Shown here piece after piece: positions 39,802-50,918 of a DNA stretch of 64,000 bases. The notes beneath the pieces were generated by a model. It was not told the origin of the DNA, searched no databases, and was given only the letters and a program-made list of their open reading frames with translations. Origin of the DNA: Nocardia cyriacigeorgica (GTDB lineage Bacteria; Actinomycetota; Actinomycetes; Mycobacteriales; Mycobacteriaceae). A program made the position numbers and the translations under genes. Positions within the stretch are counted from its first letter, which is position 1. Each line of letters opens with the position of its first letter. The stretch lies in the NCBI RefSeq assembly GCF_010858045.1, contig NZ_JAAGVC010000009.1:1-64000 (forward strand). The letters are read 5' to 3'.

Positions 39802-40109
39802 TCGGTCACCTCGCCGTATCCGATGCGGCGCAGCACCTCGGCGTGATCGCGGGTATCGGTGCAGCTGTAGAGCGTCTGGCCCCAGTCAGACACGACGCCG
39901 AGCGGGTCGCACGGCAGCGCGTATGTGGTGACGCCGTCGTAATCCGCGGTCGCGATGATGATGTGGCGGACCGGACCGGCCTCGGTGTCGAACGGCGGGT
40001 CGAGCTGGTAGACGCGGGCCTCGGGCAGGAACGGGATCCGAGCGTTGACCATGGCGCGGACGTCGAGGCGCCTCGCGGTGCCGGTGGCTCGGTCGATTGA
40101 GTGGGTCAC
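39798..40109 (-). CDS. Hypothetical protein with start-associated leader
   Basis: 103 residues from GTG 40109, with GGGAG upstream and TACCCAACAAC before that. Contains RLDVRAMVNARIPFLPEARV and HIIIATADYDGVTTYALPCD. Mixed alpha/beta small protein. It follows a strong hairpin, so its own translation signal seems important. Function unknown. Confidence 0.6.
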   Translation of the reverse strand: MTHSIDRATGTARRLDVRAMVNARIPFLPEARVYQLDPPFDTEAGPVRHIIIATADYDGVTTYALPCDPLGVVSDWGQTLYSCTDTRDHAEVLRRIGYGEVTE

Positions 40110-40134
40110 GGTATGCTCCCTTGTTGTTGGGTAA
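40110..40134 (-). promoter_or_regulatory. A/C-rich start-associated leader, copy C
   Basis: Minus strand: TTACCCAACAACAAGGGAGC then ATACC and GTG 40109. The 11-mer TACCCAACAAC is identical to copies at 2779 and 34430. A hairpin ends 7 bp before it. Confidence 0.6.
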
Positions 40135-40140
40135 GTGGGT

Positions 40141-40169
40141 GGCCCGGCGAGGTAGCAGCTCGCCGGGCC
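40141..40169 (-). terminator. Intergenic hairpin
   Basis: Perfect 11-bp stem GGCCCGGCGAG/CTCGCCGGGCC with a 7-nt loop, 10 bp past the stop of the gene ending at 40179. No T run; it may terminate partially or shield the 5' end of the next message. Confidence 0.65.
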
Positions 40170-40178
40170 GCTGGCGTT

Positions 40179-40430
40179 CTAGGCGTAGGGATTGCTTGGG
40201 AGACGGCCCGGCGCGGGGACGGAATCACCCGCGCCGGGCGCCGATTCGGGGCGACGCGCATCGAGCAGTAGGGCCACCGACGCGGCCGACTCGGCGATCG
40301 CCAGCAGCGCGACGACGTACGTGCAGTCGTCGGCCGTAGCGGTCGGCGCGTCGTAGGCGGCTCGGAATGTGCGCGTGATGAGCCGGTCGAGCTGCGTCAC
40401 GACGCCGTCGAGGTTGCTCGGTGCGCTCAC
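40179..40430 (-). CDS. Hypothetical helical protein
   Basis: 83 residues from GTG 40430, overlapping the upstream stop (GTGA). LDGVVTQLDRLITRTFRAAY and YVVALLAIAESAASVALLLD are helical, the second quite hydrophobic; the C terminus is Pro/Gly-rich. Unknown function. Confidence 0.55.
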   Translation of the reverse strand: MSAPSNLDGVVTQLDRLITRTFRAAYDAPTATADDCTYVVALLAIAESAASVALLLDARRPESAPGAGDSVPAPGRLPSNPYA

Positions 40431-40546
40431 AGCGCGGGCCCGGACATATGCGCGAACCACACGACGAACAGCGCGAAACCGGCCACGATGTACGCGAGGT
40501 CGAGCAGTAGGCCGACCGTGTTGCGGTCGAGAAATCTGGTGTTCAC
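40427..40546 (-). CDS. 39-residue membrane protein
   Basis: GTG 40546 with AGGAGG 6 nt upstream. VNTRFLDRNTVGLLLDLAYI continues with VAGFALFVVWFAHMSGPAL: a single membrane helix with a charged N terminus. It follows tandem hairpins and a start-associated leader. Function unknown. Confidence 0.6.
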   Translation of the reverse strand: MNTRFLDRNTVGLLLDLAYIVAGFALFVVWFAHMSGPAL

Positions 40547-40579
40547 CGGCGCCTCCTGTGCCTTGGTTGGGTGGTGGGT
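40547..40579 (-). promoter_or_regulatory. Start-associated leader, diverged copy D
   Basis: Minus strand after the hairpin: ACCCACCACCCAACCAAGGC, then ACAGGAGGCGCCG and GTG 40546. ACCCAACCAA resembles the TACCCAACAAC element; copy C also has ACCCAC just after its hairpin. Confidence 0.45.
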
Positions 40580-40640
40580 GCGTGACCGATCGGGTTCGGG
40601 CGTGAGGGGGGCGCCCGGCGGTCCCCCCGATCGGTCACGC
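40580..40640 (-). terminator. Long inverted repeat after the excisionase-like gene
   Basis: Arms GCGTGACCGATCGGG (40580-40594) and its exact complement (40626-40640), 15 bp, enclosing a 31-nt GC-rich loop. Second of two hairpins between 40546 and 40678. Confidence 0.65.
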
Positions 40641-40641
40641 G

Positions 40642-40674
40642 CCCCGCGGCGGCATTCGGCGTGCCGCCGCGGGG
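40642..40674 (-). terminator. Hairpin after the excisionase-like gene
   Basis: Perfect 13-bp stem CCCCGCGGCGGCA/TGCCGCCGCGGGG with a 7-nt loop, 3 bp from the stop codon at 40678. With the following inverted repeat it likely limits expression of the long leftward operon. Confidence 0.7.
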
Positions 40675-40677
40675 AAG

Positions 40678-40986
40678 TCATGCGGCGGCGCGTTTGCGCG
40701 CCATGCGGGCGGCGCCACGCTTGGACAGCCCGGCCCGGTTGGCGGGCGCGGTGGTGCCGGATTCAGTGGTGCGCGCGGTGCGTTTGGCCAGCTGCTGCTC
40801 GGCCGCGACGCGCATGCGGTCGACGAGGTGGCACATGTCGCTACGGGTCATCCGCCACTCGCGACCAGACAGAACGGCCGTCAGCTCGCCCGAGACGATG
40901 CGGCGGTACAGCCAGTCGGGCGAGGGCGCGCCGGTCATCTCGCACACCTGCGCGAGGGAGAACGTCTCGAATTCGCCGGCGGTCAT
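40678..40986 (-). CDS. Excisionase-like helix-turn-helix protein
   Basis: 102 residues. FSLAQVCEMTGAPSPDWLYR and RIVSGELTAVLSGREWRMTR form a winged helix like MerR/excisionase (HTH_17) proteins; the C terminus is basic (SKRGAARMARKRAAA). Second gene after the immunity switch, overlapping the Cro-like gene. It may be the recombination directionality factor or an early regulator. Confidence 0.7.
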   Translation of the reverse strand: MTAGEFETFSLAQVCEMTGAPSPDWLYRRIVSGELTAVLSGREWRMTRSDMCHLVDRMRVAAEQQLAKRTARTTESGTTAPANRAGLSKRGAARMARKRAAA

Positions 40987-41210
40987 GTCAGCAACGCCTC
41001 GGGAATGAGCGAGCCGAGCGACCGGTCTGTGATCCGGGCGATGCTCAAGAGTTCGGCGACGTCAAACGTGGTTTTGCCTCTACCGCAAACCTTGCGGTGC
41101 AGCGTGGTTGCCGCGATACCGGTCATGTCGGCCGCTTGGCGGATGCTTAGCCCGGCATCGTCGAGCGCCTCCCCGACCGCCCGCCCCAGCGCTACGTTGA
41201 CTTGTTCCAT
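40983..41210 (-). CDS. Cro-like regulator
   Basis: 75 residues from ATG 41210. GLSIRQAADMTGIAATTLHR is a helix-turn-helix, followed by FDVAELLSIARITDRSLGSL. Divergent from the repressor gene with a 118-bp shared control region; it heads the leftward lytic operon. The ATG lies inside an operator palindrome and has no Shine-Dalgarno sequence; TAATGT 7 nt before suggests a leaderless message. Related in sequence to the small HTH protein at 41554-41742. Confidence 0.75.
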   Translation of the reverse strand: MEQVNVALGRAVGEALDDAGLSIRQAADMTGIAATTLHRKVCGRGKTTFDVAELLSIARITDRSLGSLIPEALLT

Positions 41211-41242
41211 ACGGAACACATTAGTAGGCAAACGGAACACAT
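41203..41242. promoter_or_regulatory. Operators of the immunity switch
   Basis: ACGGAACACAT occurs at 41211-41221 and 41232-41242, 21 bp apart (two turns); the first copy also forms the palindrome TGTTCC-ATAC-GGAACA (41203-41218). They cover the start and presumed -10/-35 region of the Cro-like gene (TTGCCA and TAATGT on the minus strand, 18 bp apart). Confidence 0.6.
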
Positions 41243-41291
41243 GGCAAGCATGCCGCTACACCCGTTTGGATCAGAAAGTGATCCGACCGGG

Positions 41292-41328
41292 TTGCGCATT
41301 ACTTGACATAGAACAGATACTGCTCTGT
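41292..41328 (+). promoter_or_regulatory. Presumed repressor promoter, leaderless transcript
   Basis: TTGCGC (41292) and GATACT (41316) are 18 bp apart, placing the first transcribed base at about the ATG at 41329. TTGACA at 41303 is a competing -35. ACAGATACTGCTCTGT at 41314-41329 is an imperfect palindrome covering the -10. There is no ribosome-binding sequence before the ATG. Confidence 0.5.
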
Positions 41329-41589
41329 ATGAATGTTGAGCAGGCGAACGCGATCGTCGGCGCGAACCTGCGCGCATTGCGCGCCAAGAACGACTACAGC
41401 CGGGAGCAGCTACACGAGCTATCCGGCGTGCCGATCATGACAATCAGGAGGATCGAGAAAGGCGAGCGCGCCGCACAGATACCAACTCTGATGATGCTCT
41501 GCAAGGCACTCGGCACGAACCTCCGCGACTTCATGGACTCGGTACAGGACGAGCTAGATCAGGTCGCCGACGCGGAGCCGGGCGAGTGA
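41329..41589 (+). CDS. Phage repressor, XRE family
   Basis: 86 residues. NLRALRAKNDYSREQLHELS and GVPIMTIRRIEKGERAAQIP form a Cro/CI-type helix-turn-helix, then LMMLCKALGTNLRDFM and an acidic tail. It is the only short rightward regulator opposite the lytic operon, so it is the best candidate for the immunity repressor. There is no cleavage domain. Translation appears leaderless. Its 3' end overlaps an antisense HTH gene by 36 bp. Confidence 0.75.
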   Translation: MNVEQANAIVGANLRALRAKNDYSREQLHELSGVPIMTIRRIEKGERAAQIPTLMMLCKALGTNLRDFMDSVQDELDQVADAEPGE

Positions 41590-41742
41590 CGCAGCAACGA
41601 CCAACTCGGAGGCGTCGAACGGCACGCGCCCACTGAGCCGTGCATGTAAAGCCTTGGGAGACAGGGCGAGCGCGCGCTCGACTTCTCCCCCATCGCGCTG
41701 CTGCAACCGGCGTCGCAACTCCTCTAACCCTGCCCTCTGCAT
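41554..41742 (-). CDS. Small HTH-like regulator antisense to the repressor end
   Basis: 62 residues from ATG 41742 with GGAG 8 nt upstream. ERALALSPKALHARLSGRVP and FDASELVVAASLARLRVGDL resemble the C-terminal part of the Cro-like protein at 40983-41210. It overlaps the repressor gene by 36 bp on the opposite strand, and a LexA-like box lies 54 bp before its start. It may act as an SOS-induced antirepressor (inference). Confidence 0.6.
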   Translation of the reverse strand: MQRAGLEELRRRLQQRDGGEVERALALSPKALHARLSGRVPFDASELVVAASLARLRVGDLI

Positions 41743-41795
41743 CACACCTACTCCAGTGTCTATAACTCGCCCACCCTCAGCTGCCCCGGCCACCT

Positions 41796-41811
41796 TCGAA
41801 CATACATTCGA
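41796..41811. promoter_or_regulatory. SOS (LexA) box
   Basis: TCGAACATACATTCGA matches the actinobacterial/Gram-positive LexA consensus TCGAAC-N4-GTTCGA at all but one defined position. It lies in the AT-richer control region of the small HTH gene. Confidence 0.65.
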
Positions 41812-42032
41812 ACCAATTGAAACGGAAGAATGTCCGCGAAAATCTGGCAATCACCGTTGGTGGTAATCCGCCAACCCAGCTACGCAGAGCTCGGTCGAGC
41901 GACGGGGGCCGGAGGCAGGAGTATGCGGCATCGTGTACGCCTCACAATCAGCAATGATGCTGAAATGGTTTGGTAGTTCTTGGGACTGAGCCCCGATCAT
42001 AGGGGCGTGCAAGCTTCAACCACAGGGGGTTT

Positions 42033-42053
42033 GGAGGTCTATCCTCCGTTTTA
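42033..42053 (+). terminator. Small rightward terminator
   Basis: GGAGG-TCTAT-CCTCC followed by GTTTTAT, a short stem with a T-rich tail. It could end rightward transcripts from the repressor side. Confidence 0.4.
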
Positions 42054-42112
42054 TCCAGACCGTTACGTCCGTTTCCAGCTACCGGGCAGTAAGCACTTCA
42101 ACGACAGCGAAA

Positions 42113-42145
42113 GCCCGTGGTGTATCAACGGGATACACCACGGGC
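42113..42145 (-). terminator. Terminator of the integrase operon
   Basis: A perfect 14-bp stem GCCCGTGGTGTATC/GATACACCACGGGC with a 5-nt loop, 20 bp after the stop of the gene downstream of the integrase. On the minus strand it is followed by GCTTTCGCTGTCGTT. Confidence 0.75.
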
Positions 42146-42165
42146 CACGGAGGATTACCCCTCCA

Positions 42166-42672
42166 CTATGCGGTCTTGCGCGGAAACCGATCATGCACTA
42201 TATGCGCGGTCACGGCCCGCGCGATTTCGGCATCAGCAACCGCGGCAACCTGCGCTACCTGCTGATCGCAGTCCTCGCGCATGCGCGAAATCGCCTCGGC
42301 CGCTTCTTCGCGCGCCAGGTCGCGCAACGCGAGCGCGGCGTCGCGCTCACGCCGGGCCGCGTGCGCGTCACGCTCCGCACCATGCCGGGCCCGCTCGGCG
42401 TCGGCGATGAGCTGTCGTGCACGCTCGAGCTCGGCCGCGAGGTCGCCGGCGGTTGGCTCGACCTGCTCGGCGAGCTGCGCGTACCGACGGGCCGCACGTA
42501 GCCGGGTGACCGGATTATGCCCAGGATCAGCGCAATACACGCTCGGCCGCCCCGGCCCGGACCGCGGCGGCACCGGCGCTCCGCACAGCGTGTTGGGTCC
42601 GGTCGGAAACTGGCATTGACCTGCGAGGAATTTCATTTCATTGCAGCTGTCATGAAATGGATTGCCGGTCAT
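42166..42672 (-). CDS. Coiled-coil protein downstream of integrase
   Basis: 168 residues overlapping the integrase stop (ATGA). The N-terminal part contains CQFPTGPNTLCGAPVPPRSG and GRPSVYCADPGHNPVTRLRA with Cys pairs; then a long helix (AAELERARQLIADAERARHG, RDALALRDLAREEAAEA; heptad-like). A zinc-binding head plus coiled coil recalls DNA-binding KfrA-like proteins of actinobacterial plasmids. Possibly a DNA architectural partner; not established. Confidence 0.62.
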   Translation of the reverse strand: MTGNPFHDSCNEMKFLAGQCQFPTGPNTLCGAPVPPRSGPGRPSVYCADPGHNPVTRLRAARRYAQLAEQVEPTAGDLAAELERARQLIADAERARHGAERDAHAARRERDAALALRDLAREEAAEAISRMREDCDQQVAQVAAVADAEIARAVTAHIVHDRFPRKTA

Positions 42673-44180
42673 GCTGCGGCCTCAGTCGGCTCGTCGGCCG
42701 GTTCGTCGACCTCGTGTAGTGCGATGTGCTCGACCGCGGCGTCGAGGTTGTCGAACAGCTGCGAGTGCACGATGCCGGCGGCGTCCATCCAGATGGCCTC
42801 GAATCCTTCGCCGGTCTTGTCGATCTCGCCGAGCAGCCCGGCCCGCGCCGCGCGCCGCCGGCGCGCCATCTCGAGGCCGACGACATTGCTACGCAACACC
42901 GGCAGCCGACCGCCAACGAGCTCGGCCGCGGCGACCGAGGCGCGGCTGTCGATGTGCCCGTACTTGCGGTCGGTGGTCGTGACGGACTCGTGCCCGGCAT
43001 CGCGCGACACAACCCAAATCGGCACGCCATCTTGCAGACGCCACGAAATGCCGGTGTGGCGGGTGATATACGGCGTGAGCCACTTCGCCAGCAGCCCGAC
43101 CACAGTGTCGCGGCCGAACCGGGCGAGCAGCTGCGCGGGCGTCTCGCCCTCCCAGCGCGCCATCCTGCCGAACAGGTTGCGGCCGGGCTCCTGCTCGTCG
43201 CCGAGGGCTTCCAGACGGCGCACCGCGGGCAGCCAAATCTGCTTGTAGAACCCGACCACCGTGAACGCTGTCCCGACGCCGGTCGGGAACAGCAGCTCGT
43301 TGGCGGGACGGTCGAGGTCGATCCGGGCGAGGGTTTCGAGCGGGACATGCACGGTGCGAGCGCCGCGCTCGGATTTCGGCGGGCCGAGAACGCGTTTCCC
43401 GTCGGCGTACTTCCATGCCTTGTCGATGGTGACGGCGCCGGTTGCGACGTCGACGTCGCCGACGGTGAGCGCGAATACCTCGCCGGGACGGCACATGGAC
43501 ATGACCATGAACTCGAACATGGGCCGGTACTTCGGCCACAGCAGCGCCTCGAACAGCTCGAATTCGGCCGGGGTGAAGAACTCCCGCCGACGGCCGTTGA
43601 CCCGCGGTAGGCGAGTGTTCGCACACGGATTCGCCGGCACCAGCGGCTCGGGCCGGTGCCGTGCCGCGGCGGCCATCGCCTCGGACATGAATCCGTGCTT
43701 GTTGCGAATCGTCTTCGGCGCGTTGCCGGGACGCGCGCCGGGCTTGTGGCATACGTCGTGCTCGAGCCACAGCACCCAGGCGGCGTCGAGTTCCTCGGTG
43801 TAGGCCTTGAGCGGGGCGTGCTCGCCGAAGAATCCGACGACGTCGAGGTCGATGAATCGGTGATACCGCTTGCGGGTCGCCGGTTCGATGCCAGTGAGCC
43901 GGTCGACGTAGCGGCGCAGCCACGCGGCGATGGTGAGCTCGGCCTCAGCCTCGGCGGCGAGCTGCGCGGACAAGATGGCCTCGGCGCGGTCGGGGCCGAG
44001 GCGGTCGAGCAGGGCGGCCCAGCGGATTGCGGCGACCTCGTCGTCGAAGACTTGGGAGGTGGCGACCGTCTTGCCGTTGCGGACGATGGTGTAGCGCACT
44101 TGCCATGCCACCGTCCCGTCCTTGCGGGGACGCGGGCGGGGGGTGTGGGTGCGCTTGCGCTTGTTGGGTGCGGGCATCAC
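42669..44180 (-). CDS. int: Tyrosine integrase
   Basis: 503 residues. N-terminal basic arm-binding region (NKRKRTHTPRPRPRKDG), a core-binding domain with LTIAAWLRRYVDRLTGIEPA, and a catalytic domain: MSMCRPGEVFALTVGD (Arg I), PPKSERGARTVHVP (Lys), PYITRHTGISW (Arg II, with Tyr where His is usual), RDAGHESVTTTDRKYGHI (His and the nucleophile Tyr). It joins attP to the tRNA-Ala attB. A poorly conserved 60-residue tail follows. The gene starts 40 bp from the right att repeat. Confidence 0.92.
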   Translation of the reverse strand: MMPAPNKRKRTHTPRPRPRKDGTVAWQVRYTIVRNGKTVATSQVFDDEVAAIRWAALLDRLGPDRAEAILSAQLAAEAEAELTIAAWLRRYVDRLTGIEPATRKRYHRFIDLDVVGFFGEHAPLKAYTEELDAAWVLWLEHDVCHKPGARPGNAPKTIRNKHGFMSEAMAAAARHRPEPLVPANPCANTRLPRVNGRRREFFTPAEFELFEALLWPKYRPMFEFMVMSMCRPGEVFALTVGDVDVATGAVTIDKAWKYADGKRVLGPPKSERGARTVHVPLETLARIDLDRPANELLFPTGVGTAFTVVGFYKQIWLPAVRRLEALGDEQEPGRNLFGRMARWEGETPAQLLARFGRDTVVGLLAKWLTPYITRHTGISWRLQDGVPIWVVSRDAGHESVTTTDRKYGHIDSRASVAAAELVGGRLPVLRSNVVGLEMARRRRAARAGLLGEIDKTGEGFEAIWMDAAGIVHSQLFDNLDAAVEHIALHEVDEPADEPTEAAA

Positions 44181-44220
44181 GAAACCTCAGCGGGTCGGTG
44201 CCGAATCCCCTCAGATCACG

Positions 44221-44341
44221 GTGGACCGCTGTGCGCGGCCACTTTCGTGGACGCGACTCGTGGACACGAGCGGGACGGACGGCCGGAAATGCCATCTGAC
44301 CTGCTGCGGAAGTTGTGGAGCCTAGGGGAATCGAACCCCTA
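44221..44341. repeat. Right prophage attachment repeat
   Basis: Identical to bases 1-121. Its last 26 bases are the 3' end of the functional tRNA-Ala, so this copy completes the tRNA with phage-borne or shared sequence. Beyond 44341 the sequence is the bacterial tRNA 5' part. Confidence 0.9.
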
Positions 44342-44388
44342 ACCCCTGCCTTGCAAAGGCAGTGCTCTGCCAATTGAGCTAAGGCCCC
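44316..44388 (-). tRNA. alaT: tRNA-Ala (anticodon TGC)
   Basis: 73 nt. The acceptor stem pairs GGGGCCT with AGGCTCC; the D arm is GCTC...GAGC; the anticodon stem CTGCC/GGCAG encloses TTTGCAA, giving anticodon TGC; the T arm is AGGGGTTCGATTCCCCT. It is the attachment target of the prophage, and sits where mycolata carry alaT downstream of gyrA. Confidence 0.96.
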
Positions 44389-44406
44389 GGGTGGCTGCCC
44401 GAGCTG

Positions 44407-44514
44407 TCAGCGGGTGGTGACCTCGTGCCACAGGTCGGCGTCGTTGCGCTGGCGCAGTTTGGTTATTCCGATGAGAACCGCGACCACGACACCGAGTGTG
44501 AGGAGAATTTTCAT
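44407..44514 (-). CDS. DLW-39 family small protein
   Basis: 35 residues: MKILLTLGVVVAVLIGITKL, then RQRNDADLWHEVTTR. A short membrane helix followed by the conserved DLW motif that names the family. It is found between the tRNA genes near gyrA in many actinobacteria. Function unknown; conserved position supports the call. Confidence 0.85.
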   Translation of the reverse strand: MKILLTLGVVVAVLIGITKLRQRNDADLWHEVTTR

Positions 44515-44543
44515 GGTTCCCACCCTACTGTGATGTTCGGGAG

Positions 44544-44617
44544 TGGGCCTAGGAGGACTTGAACCTCCGACCTCTTCGTTATCAGCGAAGCGCTCTAACC
44601 GCCTGAGCTATAGGCCC
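44544..44617 (-). tRNA. ileT: tRNA-Ile (anticodon GAT)
   Basis: 74 nt. GGGCCTA pairs with TAGGCCC; the anticodon stem CTTCG/CGAAG encloses CTGATAA, anticodon GAT; the T arm is GGAGGTTCAAGTCCTCC. Lies between the DUF3566 gene and tRNA-Ala, as in mycobacteria. Confidence 0.96.
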
Positions 44618-44759
44618 GTGTGTTCGTTGTTGTGTTCAGCCGGGTACTGCACCGAACGCAACGACCGAGAACAGAGATTACCCGACGCGCCGACTACGAC
44701 CAAAACGCCTGGTAGATGGGCTGAGGACGAGGGTGGGCCGAGCTTGCCCCGGCAACGAT

Positions 44760-44803
44760 AACGGCCGGCACCGCGCCCGGCGGAGGGCGTCGGTACCGGC
44801 CGT
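44760..44803 (-). terminator. Terminator after the DUF3566 gene
   Basis: ACGGCCGG and CCGGCCGT form an 8-bp stem around a GC-rich 28-nt loop that itself can pair (CGCCC/GGGCG). It lies 12 bp past the stop at 44815. Confidence 0.5.
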
Positions 44804-44814
44804 CGGGTGGGGTT

Positions 44815-45900
44815 CTAGTCCGGGTCGGCCAGGGTCACCTGGATGCCGCCGACCAGATCGCAGCACTGGTTGTAGATGAACGTTCCGACGGTGGCCAGCG
44901 CGGTGAACAGCACCACGTTGATCAGCCCGATGACGCCGGCGTAGCCGAACACCGTGCCCGCATCGATCAGGCCGGTGGACGCGCCGCTGTCCTGCGACAC
45001 CATTTCGGTGAAGGTGTCGTTGAGCCGCTCCCACACGCCCATGCCCTCGAGCACGATGTAGAGCAGCCCGACGGCGAGCATCCACACGAAGAACAGCGCC
45101 ACGCTGATCACCAGGGTGATCTTCAGCGTCGACCAGGGGTCGATGCGACGGATCTGGACCGTGGCGCGCAACGGCTCACCGGCGACCGCCTGGGCGACCG
45201 CGACCGGCACCGCGGGCGAGACCGGGGTGGGGCCCGGCTTGGGCGCGGTGGGGTTCTCCGGGGGCAGCGGATGCCGGATCTCGGACAGATCCGGCATGTC
45301 CTTGGTGAGTTCGGGGCGGGAGATGCTGCGGGTCGGCCCGTCGAGGCCCACCGACTTCACCATCGCCGCTTCCTTGCGGGCCGCCTTGGCCGCGAGATCG
45401 GCCGTGGTCCTGGCATTGCCGACGCCCCCGCCGAGACCGCCACCACCACCGAGGCCGCCGCCTCCGGCGGGCGCCTGCCTTCCGGCCACCGGCGAATGCC
45501 CGGGCCGGGGCAGGTTGGACTGCGGCTCCCGCTGCGGCAGCGCCGACCAGCCGTCCTGGTACCGCGACTGACCGCCGCCGTTGCCGCTCGGCGCACCCGA
45601 ATCGCCCTGCGGCGCTTGACCGGAACCGTTCATCCGGACGGTCTGATCGGAGGCGCTACCGCCCTCCTTCGGCGCCGATTCGGCGCTGTCGGAGCCGAAA
45701 TCGCCCTGCTTGTCGTCATTTTCGCGCGAAGGTGCGGCGGGCCCGGCGCCGGCCTGCGGATTCGCGCCCGCCGGACCGCCATTGGACGGTTCGGACTCCG
45801 GTCGTTGGATCGGCCGGGGCGGAATCGGTGACGGTGCGACCCGTTCGGTCACGCCGTTCGTCTGCTGCCGCTCGTCATTCGGCTGATTCGGAGTGGTCAA
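44815..45900 (-). CDS. DUF3566 membrane protein
   Basis: 361 residues from TTG 45900 with GAGG 6 nt upstream. The first 230 residues are a disordered Pro/Gly/Gln region; then [20 protein letters not shown] opens the DUF3566 domain with membrane helices ([20 protein letters not shown] and [20 protein letters not shown]) and the end [22 protein letters not shown]3566 proteins always lie next to gyrA in mycolata; the exact function is not known, possibly linked to cell envelope or division. Confidence 0.92.
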   Translation of the reverse strand: MTTPNQPNDERQQTNGVTERVAPSPIPPRPIQRPESEPSNGGPAGANPQAGAGPAAPSRENDDKQGDFGSDSAESAPKEGGSASDQTVRMNGSGQAPQGDSGAPSGNGGGQSRYQDGWSALPQREPQSNLPRPGHSPVAGRQAPAGGGGLGGGGGLGGGVGNARTTADLAAKAARKEAAMVKSVGLDGPTRSISRPELTKDMPDLSEIRHPLPPENPTAPKPGPTPVSPAVPVAVAQAVAGEPLRATVQIRRIDPWSTLKITLVISVALFFVWMLAVGLLYIVLEGMGVWERLNDTFTEMVSQDSGASTGLIDAGTVFGYAGVIGLINVVLFTALATVGTFIYNQCCDLVGGIQVTLADPD

Positions 45901-45936
45901 TGCAATCCTCAGATCCGTTCGTTGCCGCCGCTGTGT

Positions 45937-48447
<2,511 letters not shown>

Positions 48448-48533
48448 GAATGGCTCTCCGTTGGAAGGCTCGGGGGCTGCGGCGGTTCCAGGCAGCGGTC
48501 AGGGGGTCGATTCCCCTGACCCTGCCGAACCGG

Positions 48534-50918
<2,385 letters not shown>

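Larger units (their letters stand above)
41812..42165. other. Gap between immunity and integrase operons
   Basis: No convincing gene. It holds upstream sequence of the small HTH gene, a small hairpin GCCCC/GGGGC near 41986-42003, and two terminator-like structures (42033-42053 and 42113-42145). Confidence 0.6.
1..44341. mobile_element. Temperate siphovirus prophage integrated in tRNA-Ala
   Basis: A complete set of siphovirus modules (integrase, immunity, replication, terminase, portal, protease, capsid, tail, lysis) lies between two identical 121-bp direct repeats. The repeats contain the 3' end of tRNA-Ala, the usual target of tyrosine integrases. The element is about 44.2 kb from repeat to repeat. 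Structural genes run leftward; the integrase is beside the repeat that abuts the intact tRNA, and accessory genes are at the other end. No key gene is visibly broken, so it may be inducible (inference). The left repeat begins at the first base of the window, so the bacterial DNA beyond it is not seen. Confidence 0.93.

Noticed and set aside
42113-42145. CRISPR-like or attachment repeat at the strong inverted repeat
   Set aside because: Single occurrence, perfect hairpin just past a stop codon: a terminator. No CRISPR array was seen anywhere in the window.
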